This document shows positions 41,305 through 50,073 of a stretch of 53,135 nucleotides of DNA, one piece after another. The number at the start of each line of letters is the position of its first letter. The stretch's first letter is position 1. The notes under the pieces were generated by a model. The model worked only from the letters and a program-made list of their open reading frames with translations, had not been told where the DNA came from and did not search any database. The translations under genes were made by a program, and so were the position numbers. Origin of the DNA: Lachnospiraceae bacterium (GTDB lineage Bacteria > Bacillota > Clostridia > Lachnospirales > Lachnospiraceae); assembly GCA_910575605.1 (NCBI GenBank), contig CAJTEW010000024.1:1-53135 (forward strand). Direction: 5' to 3'.

Positions 41305-42009
41305 ATGAGCAGGAACAGGAGAATATTTGGAATCAGAGTTGTGTGTTTTATCGCAGGGATGTGTGTTGGAGGGGTTTTAGCAGGATTTAAGATGCAGGAT
41401 ATTCCGGCTGAAGGACAGGAAACAGGAAAGACATGGGAAAGGCAGGAACAGTCCCCGGCAGACAGTACGCTTGATGCTCCGGCAGAGTGCTATCTGTGTG
41501 GGAACCATAACCGAAGCCTGATGAGCATGTTCCGGGGAAGAGATGACCTGGGAGTGATCTGTGTCAATGACTGGTATGTGATGGATATGCAGATCCGGAA
41601 TCTGGACGGAATGGGCGGAGGCGGTTCTGGCTGGACAGTTGGTGCAGAGGGAGCCTGCAGCTTTCATACGGATCGGAATCCGGAACGGGGAATTTCAGAG
41701 GTTACGGTAGAATATGGCACAAACAGTATCTTTGATGTGAAGAAGGTGCAAAACCACTTGTGCCAGACCTGTCTGGATAAGTTATTGGAGGTCATGGACA
41801 GTTATGGATATGAAGGAGAAGAATCCGGGGCAAGGGATATATGTCTGGTGGATTTTCAGACGCTGGAGCTGTATTCCCTGCAGGAGCATTACATATCCCA
41901 TTATATCCGGGATTATTATGTCCAGGTAGACGGACGGGATGGGGAGAAACTGGAGGTAACAGGCATCTATACGCCGGTACTGGTGAATGGGGAGCGGACA
42001 GCGGAATGA
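41305..42009 (+). CDS. Membrane-anchored zinc-ribbon-like hypothetical protein
   Basis: A 234-residue protein with an N-terminal signal anchor (IFGIRVVCFIAGMCVGGVLA, residues 7-26) and an extracytoplasmic domain containing CYLCGNHN (about residues 62-69) and CQTC (about 154-157), which could form one metal site. It also has a GMGGGGSGWTVGAEGACSFH stretch. The family is unrecognised. CAAGGAGGGAGT precedes the ATG. It starts the rightward cargo block. The gap 41107-41304 shows no gene and no clear terminator. Confidence 0.55.
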   Translation: MSRNRRIFGIRVVCFIAGMCVGGVLAGFKMQDIPAEGQETGKTWERQEQSPADSTLDAPAECYLCGNHNRSLMSMFRGRDDLGVICVNDWYVMDMQIRNLDGMGGGGSGWTVGAEGACSFHTDRNPERGISEVTVEYGTNSIFDVKKVQNHLCQTCLDKLLEVMDSYGYEGEESGARDICLVDFQTLELYSLQEHYISHYIRDYYVQVDGRDGEKLEVTGIYTPVLVNGERTAE

Positions 42010-42072
42010 TTGCGCAGGAAGAAAAAGCAGGATATAATAGAAAGAAAATGCTGATAGGAAAGGATAGATGCA

Positions 42073-42273
42073 GTGGAAAACAATAAGAGAATCTGCCCAG
42101 GCTGCGGAAGAAAGATGAAACAGCAGTTTATTGGTCTGAAGCATTGTAAATGCGGCATGAGCTGGAAAAGAGACATCGGTTATTTTGAACGCACGGAAGA
42201 TATGGTTTTCGCATTGGAAAGGAGAAAATGCGGGAAAAAGTGGAAACAGGTGCCGGTAATCAGATATAAATAG
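42073..42273 (+). CDS. Small zinc-ribbon protein, 66 aa
   Basis: Starts at GTG 42073 with GAAAGGATAGATGCA upstream. CPGCGRKM (residues 8-15) and HCKCGMSW (about 24-31) form a four-cysteine zinc ribbon; the remainder is basic (RRKCGKKWKQVPVI). Such mini-ribbons often bind nucleic acid or act as adaptors. It is too small to name more precisely, and lies in an apparent operon with the hydrolase-rhodanese gene. Confidence 0.5.
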   Translation: MENNKRICPGCGRKMKQQFIGLKHCKCGMSWKRDIGYFERTEDMVFALERRKCGKKWKQVPVIRYK

Positions 42274-42313
42274 ATAGAAAGCCTTGAAACAAGGGGAAGG
42301 GATATTCGAAAAT

Positions 42314-43369
42314 ATGAGACGGAAGAAACGGATTATTATTCCGGCACTATTGTTCTTTTTTATAGCAGTCCTTTGTGCCGGATATGTAAGTGACTATTAT
42401 CATACAGATGAGAATGTACAGGTATATCTGCAGAAGAAAGATTCCGTATCTATCCTGGAGATGCCAGACGGCCTTTACTTAGACGGATCAGGAGATGATA
42501 CGGCAGTGATCTTCTATCCAGGCGCGAAAGTAGAATATACTGCCTATCTTCCTCTTTTGAGTGATCTGGCTGAACGTGGGATTGACTGCTTCCTTATCAA
42601 AATGCCGTGTAATCTTTCATTTTTCGGGCAGAATAAAGCGAAAAAGATTATGGATTCTTATGAGTATGACCACTGGTATCTGTCCGGGCATTCTTTAGGA
42701 GGGGCGATGGCCGCATCCTATGCTTCCGGGCATCTGGAGAGTCTTAATGGTCTGGTGCTTCTGGCAGCCTACCCGACAAAGAGCTTAAAATCAGATTCCT
42801 TTTCCGTCCTGTCAATCTATGGCAGTGAAGACGGAGTTCTGAATATGGAAAAGGTGGAGGAAGGAAAAAGCCAGATGCCTGCAGACTATACGGAAATCTG
42901 CATAGAGGGCGGGAATCATGCACAGTTTGGAAACTACGGAGAACAAAAAGGCGACCATACCGCAGGGATCAGCCGGGAGGAACAACAGAAGCAGACGGTG
43001 GACGCTATTTTAGACCTGATGGAAGCTCATAGGGATCAGAAGCAGGAGGATGCAGCGATGACCTATGAACAGGTGAGTCCACAGGAAGCAAAAGAGAGAA
43101 TGGAGGCGGAAAAGGATGTGATCATTCTGGATGTCCGGACACAGGAGGAATATGATTCCAGACATATCAAAAACTCAGTATGTTTGCCGAATGAGAATAT
43201 CATAAGCGAACCGGACATACTGCCGGATAAAGGCCAGGAGATTCTGGTATACTGCCGGAGTGGGAACCGGAGCAAACAGGCGGCGCAAAAGCTCGCAGAT
43301 ATGGGATACGAAAATGTCCTGGAATTCGGTGGGATTCTGGATTGGCCGTATCCAGAACTGATAGAATAA
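42314..43369 (+). CDS. Alpha/beta hydrolase-rhodanese fusion, membrane anchored
   Basis: A 351-residue protein from ATG 42314. A membrane anchor (IIIPALLFFFIAVLCAGYV, about residues 7-25) leads to an alpha/beta hydrolase domain with nucleophile Ser127 (GHSLGG) and likely acid D173 (SEDG) and H202 (GGNHAQFG). A rhodanese domain follows (about 249-351) with catalytic Cys314 (VYCRSGNRS). The hydrolase is extracytoplasmic by topology. The rhodanese part begins at an in-frame ATG (43058) preceded by AGGAGG with 8-base spacing, so a separate cytoplasmic rhodanese may also be made. A combined physiological role is not established. Confidence 0.78.
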   Translation: MRRKKRIIIPALLFFFIAVLCAGYVSDYYHTDENVQVYLQKKDSVSILEMPDGLYLDGSGDDTAVIFYPGAKVEYTAYLPLLSDLAERGIDCFLIKMPCNLSFFGQNKAKKIMDSYEYDHWYLSGHSLGGAMAASYASGHLESLNGLVLLAAYPTKSLKSDSFSVLSIYGSEDGVLNMEKVEEGKSQMPADYTEICIEGGNHAQFGNYGEQKGDHTAGISREEQQKQTVDAILDLMEAHRDQKQEDAAMTYEQVSPQEAKERMEAEKDVIILDVRTQEEYDSRHIKNSVCLPNENIISEPDILPDKGQEILVYCRSGNRSKQAAQKLADMGYENVLEFGGILDWPYPELIE

Positions 43370-43390
43370 ATCAAATTAAGGGGGACCAAA

Positions 43391-44017
43391 ATGATCAACA
43401 GGGAAGATATGCTGGAACTGACCAGGCGGATGACGCCGGCCCGGACATCCATGACGAGGATAGCCGGGTGTTACATAGACGGGGATGGGGAGTTTGACGG
43501 AAGCTTCAATACCAATTTCTTGAAGCTTTCCGTTTCCGACAGAGCGAAAAATCTCAAACTGGCAAAGACGGTGCCGTTTTCCGATACGAATAAGAATCTG
43601 AAGAAATATGAATTTGCGCCGGAAGCACAAAAACCGGGAAGCATGTGGCAATTACTCATGACCATGAAGGAATGTGGATTGAAGAACGACGCTTTGATGG
43701 ATACATTTTACGATGTAGTTATGGAGCGCTACACTGCAGATTCCGAATATGCCATCCTGGTATTCCATGACCGGTATGATATTCCGGCGAAGGCATCTGA
43801 TAAAGAGCGGTTAGGGGAGTCAGAGGAAGTGTTTGAATATCTGATCTGTGTGGTCTGCCCGCTTTCCGGAGAATACGAGCCGGGAGAACCAGAGTGCGGC
43901 TTCCTGTTTCCTGCATTTATAGACCGGTGCGGGGATCTGAACCATGTAAATGTTTATCAGAAAAATCCGGCCAGGCCGCATATGGAACTCGTAAGGGAGA
44001 TTCTGGGGGCAGAATAA
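43391..44017 (+). CDS. DUF4317 family protein (short form)
   Basis: A 208-residue protein matching DUF4317 by pattern: MTPARTSMTRIAGCYIDGDG near the start, LMDTFYDVVMERYTADSEYA, HDRYDIPAKASDKE, VFEYLICVVCPLSG and CGFLFPAFIDRCGDLNHV. Members I know are nearer 380 residues, so this is about half length with a compact internal region. Function unknown. AAATTAAGGGGGACCAAA precedes the ATG. Part of the rightward cargo block. Confidence 0.7.
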   Translation: MINREDMLELTRRMTPARTSMTRIAGCYIDGDGEFDGSFNTNFLKLSVSDRAKNLKLAKTVPFSDTNKNLKKYEFAPEAQKPGSMWQLLMTMKECGLKNDALMDTFYDVVMERYTADSEYAILVFHDRYDIPAKASDKERLGESEEVFEYLICVVCPLSGEYEPGEPECGFLFPAFIDRCGDLNHVNVYQKNPARPHMELVREILGAE

Positions 44018-44049
44018 TAGAAATGAGCAAAAAGAAAGGTGGAGGCTAA

Positions 44050-44268
44050 ATGGCATATAAGCCGGAATTATGGGCGGAAGCAAAGAAAAAATGTCGGTTG
44101 AATGAAGAGGAAATCCGAATGGCGAAGGAAATGGGACTGAATCCGAAAAGCCTGATCAAAAATATTCCCAGTCCCAGGGAGCAGTGGAAACAACCGGTGA
44201 AGGTCTGGATTCATGAGATGTATGAAGACAGATATGAAAAAAAGAAGAACAAAGCGGCATCGTCTTAG
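44050..44268 (+). CDS. Small conserved hypothetical protein, 72 aa
   Basis: A basic protein with KNIPSPREQWKQPVKVWIHE and MYEDRYEKKKNK, a pattern I associate with a small Firmicutes family of unknown function. GGTGGAGGCTAA precedes the ATG. Its stop codon lies inside the stem-loop of a terminator (44253-44284), so transcription should largely end here, before ku. Confidence 0.6.
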   Translation: MAYKPELWAEAKKKCRLNEEEIRMAKEMGLNPKSLIKNIPSPREQWKQPVKVWIHEMYEDRYEKKKNKAASS

Positions 44269-44284
44269 CGGTGCTGTTTTCTTT
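44253..44284 (+). terminator. Terminator overlapping the end of the 72-aa gene
   Basis: Stem AGCGGCATCG/CGGTGCTGTT (with G-U pairs), six-base loop, then TTTTCTTTT. It separates the DUF4317 group from the Ku/ligase group. No convincing promoter was found in 44285-44394. Confidence 0.55.
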
Positions 44285-44394
44285 TGCATATCCAAATAAT
44301 AAATCGTAAGACATATCTTCTATGCGGGTCTGCTTTAAGGTATAGAAACAATCCAGGCGTAGATAATAATGAAAAAAGAATTTGAGGTGAAGAT

Positions 44395-45195
44395 ATGGCA
44401 GTCGCACATAAGGGAAGTATTTCTATGGGACTGGTGCTGATTCCCATAGGAATGTATAAGGCAACCCAGGATCATGATATCCATTTCAATCAGCTTGATA
44501 AGGAAAGCAAGGCCCGGATCAAGTATAAAAAATACTGCAGCCATTGTGGGAAAGAAGTAACGGCAAATGATATCATAAAAGGATACGAATATGAAAAAGA
44601 CAAATATGTTGTCATGACGGATGAGGAGCTGGAGAAGATCAAGACCAGGAAAGACAAGACCATCCATATCATCCAGTTCGCAAAAATGTCTGAGGTAAAT
44701 ATGATCTATTACGAAAAGGATTATTATGCCGTTCCGGATACAGGTGCAGAGAAGGCATACGAACTCCTCCGCCAGTCACTGCTGTCCCAGAAGAAAGTCG
44801 CTATCGCAAAAACCGTAATGGGAACCAACGAAAAGCTCCTGGTACTATATCCTACAAAGGAAGGCATTATCATAAAGACATTATTTTACCATGATGAGAT
44901 CGCAGCAATGCCGAAAGCGGTTCCTAAGATGAAACTGGATGAGAATGAGCTTAATATGGCTAAAATGCTGATTGAGAATATGACAAGGCCTTTTAAGGCA
45001 GAAGAATTCCGGGATGAATACCAGGCGAGGCTGCGGGAGGCGATCATGAAGAAGATCCAGGGACAGGAAATTGTTGCAGTGGAAAGCAGCGGGCCATCCA
45101 ATGTCATTGACCTGATGGAAGCTTTGCAGAAAAGTTTGGAATTATCGAAAAATCCAGATGAGGACAGCAAAAAGCTGCTTACGGGAACTGCATGA
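44395..45195 (+). CDS. ku: Ku, bacterial non-homologous end-joining protein
   Basis: A 266-residue homodimeric DNA-end binding protein, the usual length for bacterial Ku. The start VAHKGSISMGLVLIPIGMY, the RIKYKKYCSHCGKEVTANDI segment, and VNMIYYEKDYYAVPDTGAEK with LLRQSLLSQKKVAIAKTVM are family hallmarks. It threads onto double-strand ends and recruits the ligase, encoded immediately downstream with a 4-base overlap. TTTGAGGTGAAGAT precedes the ATG. Ku on a conjugative element suggests protection or rejoining of DNA ends during entry or excision. Confidence 0.92.
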   Translation: MAVAHKGSISMGLVLIPIGMYKATQDHDIHFNQLDKESKARIKYKKYCSHCGKEVTANDIIKGYEYEKDKYVVMTDEELEKIKTRKDKTIHIIQFAKMSEVNMIYYEKDYYAVPDTGAEKAYELLRQSLLSQKKVAIAKTVMGTNEKLLVLYPTKEGIIIKTLFYHDEIAAMPKAVPKMKLDENELNMAKMLIENMTRPFKAEEFRDEYQARLREAIMKKIQGQEIVAVESSGPSNVIDLMEALQKSLELSKNPDEDSKKLLTGTA

Positions 45196-46133
45196 TGGGA
45201 ATTTATGAAGCCCGCAACGCAAGCCCTATGTTGATTGCACAGCAGATGGAAGCATTCGATGATCCAGACTGGATATATGAACTGAAAATGGATGGTTTTC
45301 GGTGCCTTGCTTATATTGACCGGAATTCTGTAGACTTTCGGAATAAACGGAATATGCAGATGCTGCCGAAATTTCCGGAGCTTGCAGAGATCTATAAGAA
45401 TGTAAACGGAAGATGTATTTTGGATGGGGAAATCATAGTGCTTGCAGACGGTGTGCCGGATTTTTACCGTCTTCAGAAACGAACCCTGCTGGCTGACCGG
45501 TTTAAGATTGAACTGGAGGCAGGCCGGTTCCCGGCTTCTTTCGTGGCATTTGACTGCATTTATCAGGGGGATCAGGAGCTGGTTTTTCAACCACTTATGG
45601 AAAGAAAACGGAAGCTTTCAGGGATGATTACGGAAAGTGATAGGATTGCAGTCTTCCGTTATATCGAAAAAGAGGGAACGGCGCTTTATCAGGCGGCAGA
45701 GGCGAGGGAACTGGAAGGGGTTGTGGCAAAAAGAAAAGAGAGCCTGTATTTTATGGGGAAGCGGACAAAGGACTGGGTAAAGTTTAAACGCATGGCAGAT
45801 GAAGAATTCATTGTCGCGGGATATATACAAAAGGGGGAACATACCTTTAGCCTGGTACTGGCGAAATACCGGCTTGGCAGGCTGGTTTATAAAGGGCATG
45901 TCACTTCCGGAGTGACAAAGGATGCAGTAATGCATCTGAAGAAAACAGGAAGGAATCCGTTTCAGATGCTGCCGACAGGGAACGAAAGCGCTGTCTGGGT
46001 AAAACCAGATCAGGTCTGTGTGGTGGAATATATGCCAAATACGCTGCATTCCCTTCGGCAACCGGTTTTTAAAGGATTTCGTGATGATATCCTCCCGGAA
46101 GATGTGCAGGTAAGTGATGAGCATATAAAATAA
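45192..46133 (+). CDS. ligD: ATP-dependent DNA ligase (LigD-type ligase domain)
   Basis: A 313-residue stand-alone ligase: nucleotidyltransferase domain with KMDG (residues 32-35, K32 the AMP acceptor), the ILDGEI motif (about 76-81), EGVVAKRKESLY (about 178-189), WVKFKR and a C-terminal OB domain. It lacks the polymerase and phosphoesterase domains of long LigD, so those activities, if present, are encoded elsewhere. With Ku it should form a minimal end-joining system. Its ATG overlaps the ku stop; a second ATG at 45195 is equally possible. The symbol is used for the ligase module only. Confidence 0.9.
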   Translation: MMGIYEARNASPMLIAQQMEAFDDPDWIYELKMDGFRCLAYIDRNSVDFRNKRNMQMLPKFPELAEIYKNVNGRCILDGEIIVLADGVPDFYRLQKRTLLADRFKIELEAGRFPASFVAFDCIYQGDQELVFQPLMERKRKLSGMITESDRIAVFRYIEKEGTALYQAAEARELEGVVAKRKESLYFMGKRTKDWVKFKRMADEEFIVAGYIQKGEHTFSLVLAKYRLGRLVYKGHVTSGVTKDAVMHLKKTGRNPFQMLPTGNESAVWVKPDQVCVVEYMPNTLHSLRQPVFKGFRDDILPEDVQVSDEHIK

Positions 46134-46246
46134 CGCCTGGAAAAAGGCAGGGTCATTCATGCCGTACTTTGAAATACATCATAGAAAAATCCTGATACTT
46201 GTGTTAAGATGGTGACATGAAATCGGAAGTTGTGGAGAACATTTCT

Positions 46247-46690
46247 ATGAAAATATTGGTAGATGCGGATGCCTGCCCGGTTGTTTCCATTGTGGAGCAT
46301 GTGGCAAGTAAATATAGGATACCAGTCATTCTCCTGTGTGATACGAACCATGTACTGCAGTCAGCGTACAGTGAAGTCAAGGTGATTGGAGCCGGTACAG
46401 ATGCAGTGGACTTTGCACTGGTTGGCTTATGCCAGAAGGGAGATCTGGTGGTAACGCAGGATTATGGCGTTGCTGCAATGATTCTGGGGAAGGGAGCTTA
46501 TGGAATCCATCAGAGTGGGAAATGGTATACGGATGAGAACATTGACCGTATGCTGATGGAACGGCATATCAGTAAGAAGGTACGGCGCTCAAAATCAAAG
46601 CATCATCTGAAAGGACCTGCAAAACGGACAGCAGAGGATGATATAAGGTTTGAGGAGGCACTGGAGCGGCTGATTTTGAAAATACTTTGA
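46247..46690 (+). CDS. YaiI/YqxD family (UPF0178) protein
   Basis: A 147-residue protein starting at ATG 46247 (GTGGAGAACATTTCT upstream; the frame opens at 46217). The DADACPV opening, DTNH, GAGTDAVDFALVGLCQKGDL, TQDYGVAAMILGKGA and a basic C-terminal RRSKSKHHLKGPAKRT are family signatures. The fold is PIN/NYN-like, suggesting a nuclease, but no activity is established. It sits between the ligase and the macrodomain genes in the repair-flavoured block. Confidence 0.85.
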   Translation: MKILVDADACPVVSIVEHVASKYRIPVILLCDTNHVLQSAYSEVKVIGAGTDAVDFALVGLCQKGDLVVTQDYGVAAMILGKGAYGIHQSGKWYTDENIDRMLMERHISKKVRRSKSKHHLKGPAKRTAEDDIRFEEALERLILKIL

Positions 46691-46758
46691 CTCAGAAAAG
46701 TTGCAGGGAAGATGAAAAGATACAAGGAATTGATGATTGATTAAGTGGAGTGTGGAAT

Positions 46759-47286
46759 ATGAAGATTCAAACAGTACAGGGTGATATTACAGAGGTTGAA
46801 GATTTAGAGGCTATCGTAAATGCAGCGAACAGAAGTCTGCTTGGAGGTGGAGGCGTTGACGGAGCCATACACCGGGCGGCAGGAAAAGAGCTGCTGGAAG
46901 AATGCAGGACACTGAACGGGTGCAATACCGGAGAAGCAAAGATTACGGGCGCATATAAACTGCCCTGTAAATATGTGATCCATACAGTGGGGCCGGTATG
47001 GCATGGCGGTAAAGACGGCGAGCCAAAGTTGCTGGCAAATGCTTATCGAAATTCTTTGCAGACGGCTGTTGAAAACGGTATCCGGACGATTGCATTTCCG
47101 TCCATATCCACAGGCATTTACAGCTATCCCGTAGACCAGGCGGCAGCGATAGCTGTGAGGACGGTGAAAGAGTTCTGCATCCGGCATCCGGATGATATTG
47201 ATATTGTACGTTTCGTGCTGTTTGATGCGGATACGCACCGTGCCTATGACCACGCAATTTACGAAGCCGAAATAAATCAGGAATAA
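46759..47286 (+). CDS. Macrodomain protein (O-acetyl-ADP-ribose deacetylase-like)
   Basis: A 175-residue single-domain protein of the YmdB/MacroD type: GDITEV (residues 8-13), [20 protein letters not shown] (about 22-41) forming the ADP-ribose pocket with the catalytic-type Asp, [10 protein letters not shown], and [12 protein letters not shown] (about 114-125). It should remove ADP-ribose marks or deacetylate O-acetyl-ADP-ribose. The ATG at 46759 follows AGTGGAGTGTGGAAT; GTG at 46750 is the alternative. Its place beside Ku, ligase and RecD2 suggests DNA-damage signalling or counter-defence. Confidence 0.9.
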   Translation: MKIQTVQGDITEVEDLEAIVNAANRSLLGGGGVDGAIHRAAGKELLEECRTLNGCNTGEAKITGAYKLPCKYVIHTVGPVWHGGKDGEPKLLANAYRNSLQTAVENGIRTIAFPSISTGIYSYPVDQAAAIAVRTVKEFCIRHPDDIDIVRFVLFDADTHRAYDHAIYEAEINQE

Positions 47287-47330
47287 GGTCTTTTCTATAT
47301 GGATGACAGCCTAAACTAAGGGAGAACAGT

Positions 47331-49952
47331 ATGGAACACCTGCGATGCGTAGTTGAAAGGATTACTTATACGAATACGGAAAATGGTTACACCGTATTAA
47401 AGGTAGCGGCTAAGAACTATAACGACCTGGTCAATGTTGTCGGAATCATGCCGGATACGCATGTTGGCTCTGTTCTATCTCTGGAGGGTTTCTGGAAGAT
47501 GGATGCCAAATACGGCAGGCAGTTTTCCGTAGAGAAGTTTGAAGAGACTCTCCCTGCAACAGTCTATGGAATTGAGAAATACTTAGGTTCCGGCTTAATT
47601 AAAGGTGTCGGGCCGAAGTTTGCAAAGCGGATTGTCCAGAAATTCGGAAAGGATACACTGGATGTGATCGAGGATACGCCGGATGAACTCATTACAGTGG
47701 AAGGGATAGGGAAGATCCGCGTAGAACGGATTAAGAAGAGCTGGCAGGAGCAGAAGGAGATCAAGAATATCATGCTCTTTCTGCAGAGCCATGAAGTGAA
47801 TACCACCCATGCCACAAAGATTTTTAAAACCTACGGAAGTGACAGTATCAGCGTGGTACAAGAGAATCCTTATCGCTTGGCAGACGACATCTGGGGAATC
47901 GGATTTAAGACTGCGGATATGATCGCCGAAAAACTGGGTATTGAAAAGGGACGCTTTATCCGTTTGCGGAGCGGACTGTTCTATACATTAAACAAGCTGG
48001 CAGAAGACGGTCACTGTTATGGGGACAGGGAACAGCTGATTAAAAAGGCGGTGGAACTTTTGGAAGTGGATACCCCGGAGCTGGAGATCACATTGGATGA
48101 AATGCTCCGCACCGAGGATGTGATCAGAGATGAAGAATCAATTTATCTGCCGCCCTTTTTCTTTTCTGAGACCGGGTGCGCCAAAAGGCTGATCAAACTG
48201 TTAATGTCCGAACGCAGGATGAAAATGGATGTGCAGGCAGTTCTGTCGCAGGTTCGCAAGCAATCGGATATTACATACGATGAGATTCAGTTGGAAGCGA
48301 TCTGTACAGCGGTTTCATCGAAAGTGATGGTTCTGACCGGTGGGCCGGGGACCGGAAAAACGACTACAACTATGGGAATTATTTCCGCCTACCGGATGGC
48401 CGGATGCAGGATCATACTGGCGGCGCCTACCGGAAGAGCGGCAAAAAGGATGTCTGAAACTACTGGGATGGAAGCGAAAACGATTCACCGGCTGCTGGAA
48501 TATAAACCTCCGGAAGGATATCAGAAAAATGAAGAAAATCCTTTGGAGGGTGATGTTCTGATACTGGACGAGTGTTCTATGATTGATGTGATGCTTATGT
48601 ACAATCTCCTGAAAGCGCTTCCGGAACATATGACATTGATTATGGTGGGCGATACGGACCAGCTTCCTAGCGTAGGGGCGGGAAATGTCCTGAAAGATAT
48701 CATCGTCTCGAACCGGATCCCGGTTGTGCGGCTGACCAGAATATTCAGACAGGCGCAGGGAAGCAGGATCATCATGAACGCTCATCGGATCAACAAAGGC
48801 AAACCTATTGATATGCGCGGCGGTAAGGAGTCCGATTTCTTTTTTGCCGGAAGAGATACCAACGAAGAAGTGGTGGACACGCTGGTTAAGTTCTGTACGA
48901 AGAATCTGCCCCGCTATTATCATGTGGATGCCTTTCAGGATATCCAGGTGCTTGCACCGATGCAGAGGGGGATCTGCGGGGCGGCAAATTTAAACCAGGT
49001 GCTGCAGGAAACCATGAATCCGTCCAAAATCTTCCTTCGCAGGGGCGGCACACAGTATCGGCTCCATGATAAGGTCATGCAAATCCGTAACAATTACGAT
49101 AAAGAAGTTTTTAACGGCGATATCGGAACTATTTGTAAAGTTGACATGGAGGAACGGGAACTGATAGTAGATTATGAAGGCCGGGAAGTTCTCTATGATG
49201 TCAGCGAGCTGGATGAACTGGTGCTGGCCTATGCGACCACGATCCATAAGGCGCAGGGAAGCGAATATCCGATTGTAGTCATGCCTTTTACCATGAGCCA
49301 TTTTGTGATGCTGCAGAGAAACCTGCTATACACAGGGGTTACTAGGGCAAAGAAGATCCTGGTGCTGATCGGGGAGAAAAAAGCGGTCAGTTATGCCATA
49401 AAGAATGAGACTACCGCCGCAAGAAATACGAAGCTTGCCAAACGTCTGGTGGAGGGCAGCATGGAGTCAAAGACTGTAGAGGTAGATATTTTGAAGCGAC
49501 GGTTAAATGGTGAAAATGAAAGTCAGCTGGAAAAGAAACCAAAGACGATGAGCTATAAGAATCACATGCAGCCGATGAGGATTGAAGAGGAACCAGCTGG
49601 GTATGGGGGCGATTTATTTGAACGGCTGGCATGTTCTAGGTTTCGGAGCAGTTTTTCCTTAAACGCCAACGACAGGGCATATATTGCTGACAAGGGAATG
49701 GATACCATACGTCGCCATGCACATGATTTCGTAGAAAAGCGGCTGGCTCCTTCCGAACCACAGAATGATGGAAAGCAGACGCCGATGAGAGGACATCCGG
49801 TGTTTGTTGCCCAGCATGCGACAGCTACTTGCTGCAGAGGATGCCTGGAGAAATGGCATAATATCCCTAAAGGCAGGGAACTGACCATACAGGAGCAGGA
49901 TTATGTAGTAAATGTTATTTTACAGTGGATAGACGGGCAGAAGGCTCAATAA
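47331..49952 (+). CDS. recD2: RecD2-type DNA helicase fused to a DUF4186 domain
   Basis: An 873-residue protein. Residues 1-330 hold the RecD2 N-terminal OB and helix-hairpin-helix region (LIKGVGPKFAKRIVQKFG; VEGIGKIRVERIKKSW). Superfamily 1 helicase motifs follow: Walker A GGPGTGKTT (337-345), DECS Walker B (413-416), VGDTDQLPSVGAGNVL, and late YATTIHKAQGSEYP. From about 762 to 870 lies DUF4186 (CSRFRSSFSL; DGKQTPMRGHPVFVAQHATA; CCRGCLEKWHNIPKGRELT). RecD2 unwinds DNA 5' to 3' in repair. DUF4186 is normally a separate protein. AAGGGAGAACAGT precedes the ATG. Confidence 0.9.
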   Translation: MEHLRCVVERITYTNTENGYTVLKVAAKNYNDLVNVVGIMPDTHVGSVLSLEGFWKMDAKYGRQFSVEKFEETLPATVYGIEKYLGSGLIKGVGPKFAKRIVQKFGKDTLDVIEDTPDELITVEGIGKIRVERIKKSWQEQKEIKNIMLFLQSHEVNTTHATKIFKTYGSDSISVVQENPYRLADDIWGIGFKTADMIAEKLGIEKGRFIRLRSGLFYTLNKLAEDGHCYGDREQLIKKAVELLEVDTPELEITLDEMLRTEDVIRDEESIYLPPFFFSETGCAKRLIKLLMSERRMKMDVQAVLSQVRKQSDITYDEIQLEAICTAVSSKVMVLTGGPGTGKTTTTMGIISAYRMAGCRIILAAPTGRAAKRMSETTGMEAKTIHRLLEYKPPEGYQKNEENPLEGDVLILDECSMIDVMLMYNLLKALPEHMTLIMVGDTDQLPSVGAGNVLKDIIVSNRIPVVRLTRIFRQAQGSRIIMNAHRINKGKPIDMRGGKESDFFFAGRDTNEEVVDTLVKFCTKNLPRYYHVDAFQDIQVLAPMQRGICGAANLNQVLQETMNPSKIFLRRGGTQYRLHDKVMQIRNNYDKEVFNGDIGTICKVDMEERELIVDYEGREVLYDVSELDELVLAYATTIHKAQGSEYPIVVMPFTMSHFVMLQRNLLYTGVTRAKKILVLIGEKKAVSYAIKNETTAARNTKLAKRLVEGSMESKTVEVDILKRRLNGENESQLEKKPKTMSYKNHMQPMRIEEEPAGYGGDLFERLACSRFRSSFSLNANDRAYIADKGMDTIRRHAHDFVEKRLAPSEPQNDGKQTPMRGHPVFVAQHATATCCRGCLEKWHNIPKGRELTIQEQDYVVNVILQWIDGQKAQ

Positions 49953-50038
49953 AAATATTTGTTGATCTGATGCCCACAGTAAGAGTATAATGTCAATATA
50001 TACTGCATCTATTTTGGCGAGGGGATGCAAAGGGGGAC

Positions 50039-50067
50039 TTGAAATTTCCAAGTCCCCAGTGTATAAT
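50039..50067 (+). promoter_or_regulatory. Promoter of the putative antitoxin RNA
   Basis: TTGAAA (50039-50044) and TATAAT (50062-50067) with a 17-base spacer; the -35 overlaps a hairpin GGGGACTTG/CAAGTCCCC (50033-50057). An alternative upstream promoter is TTGATC (49962-49967)/TATAAT (49986-49991), 18 apart. Confidence 0.65.
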
Positions 50068-50073
50068 CAAGAA

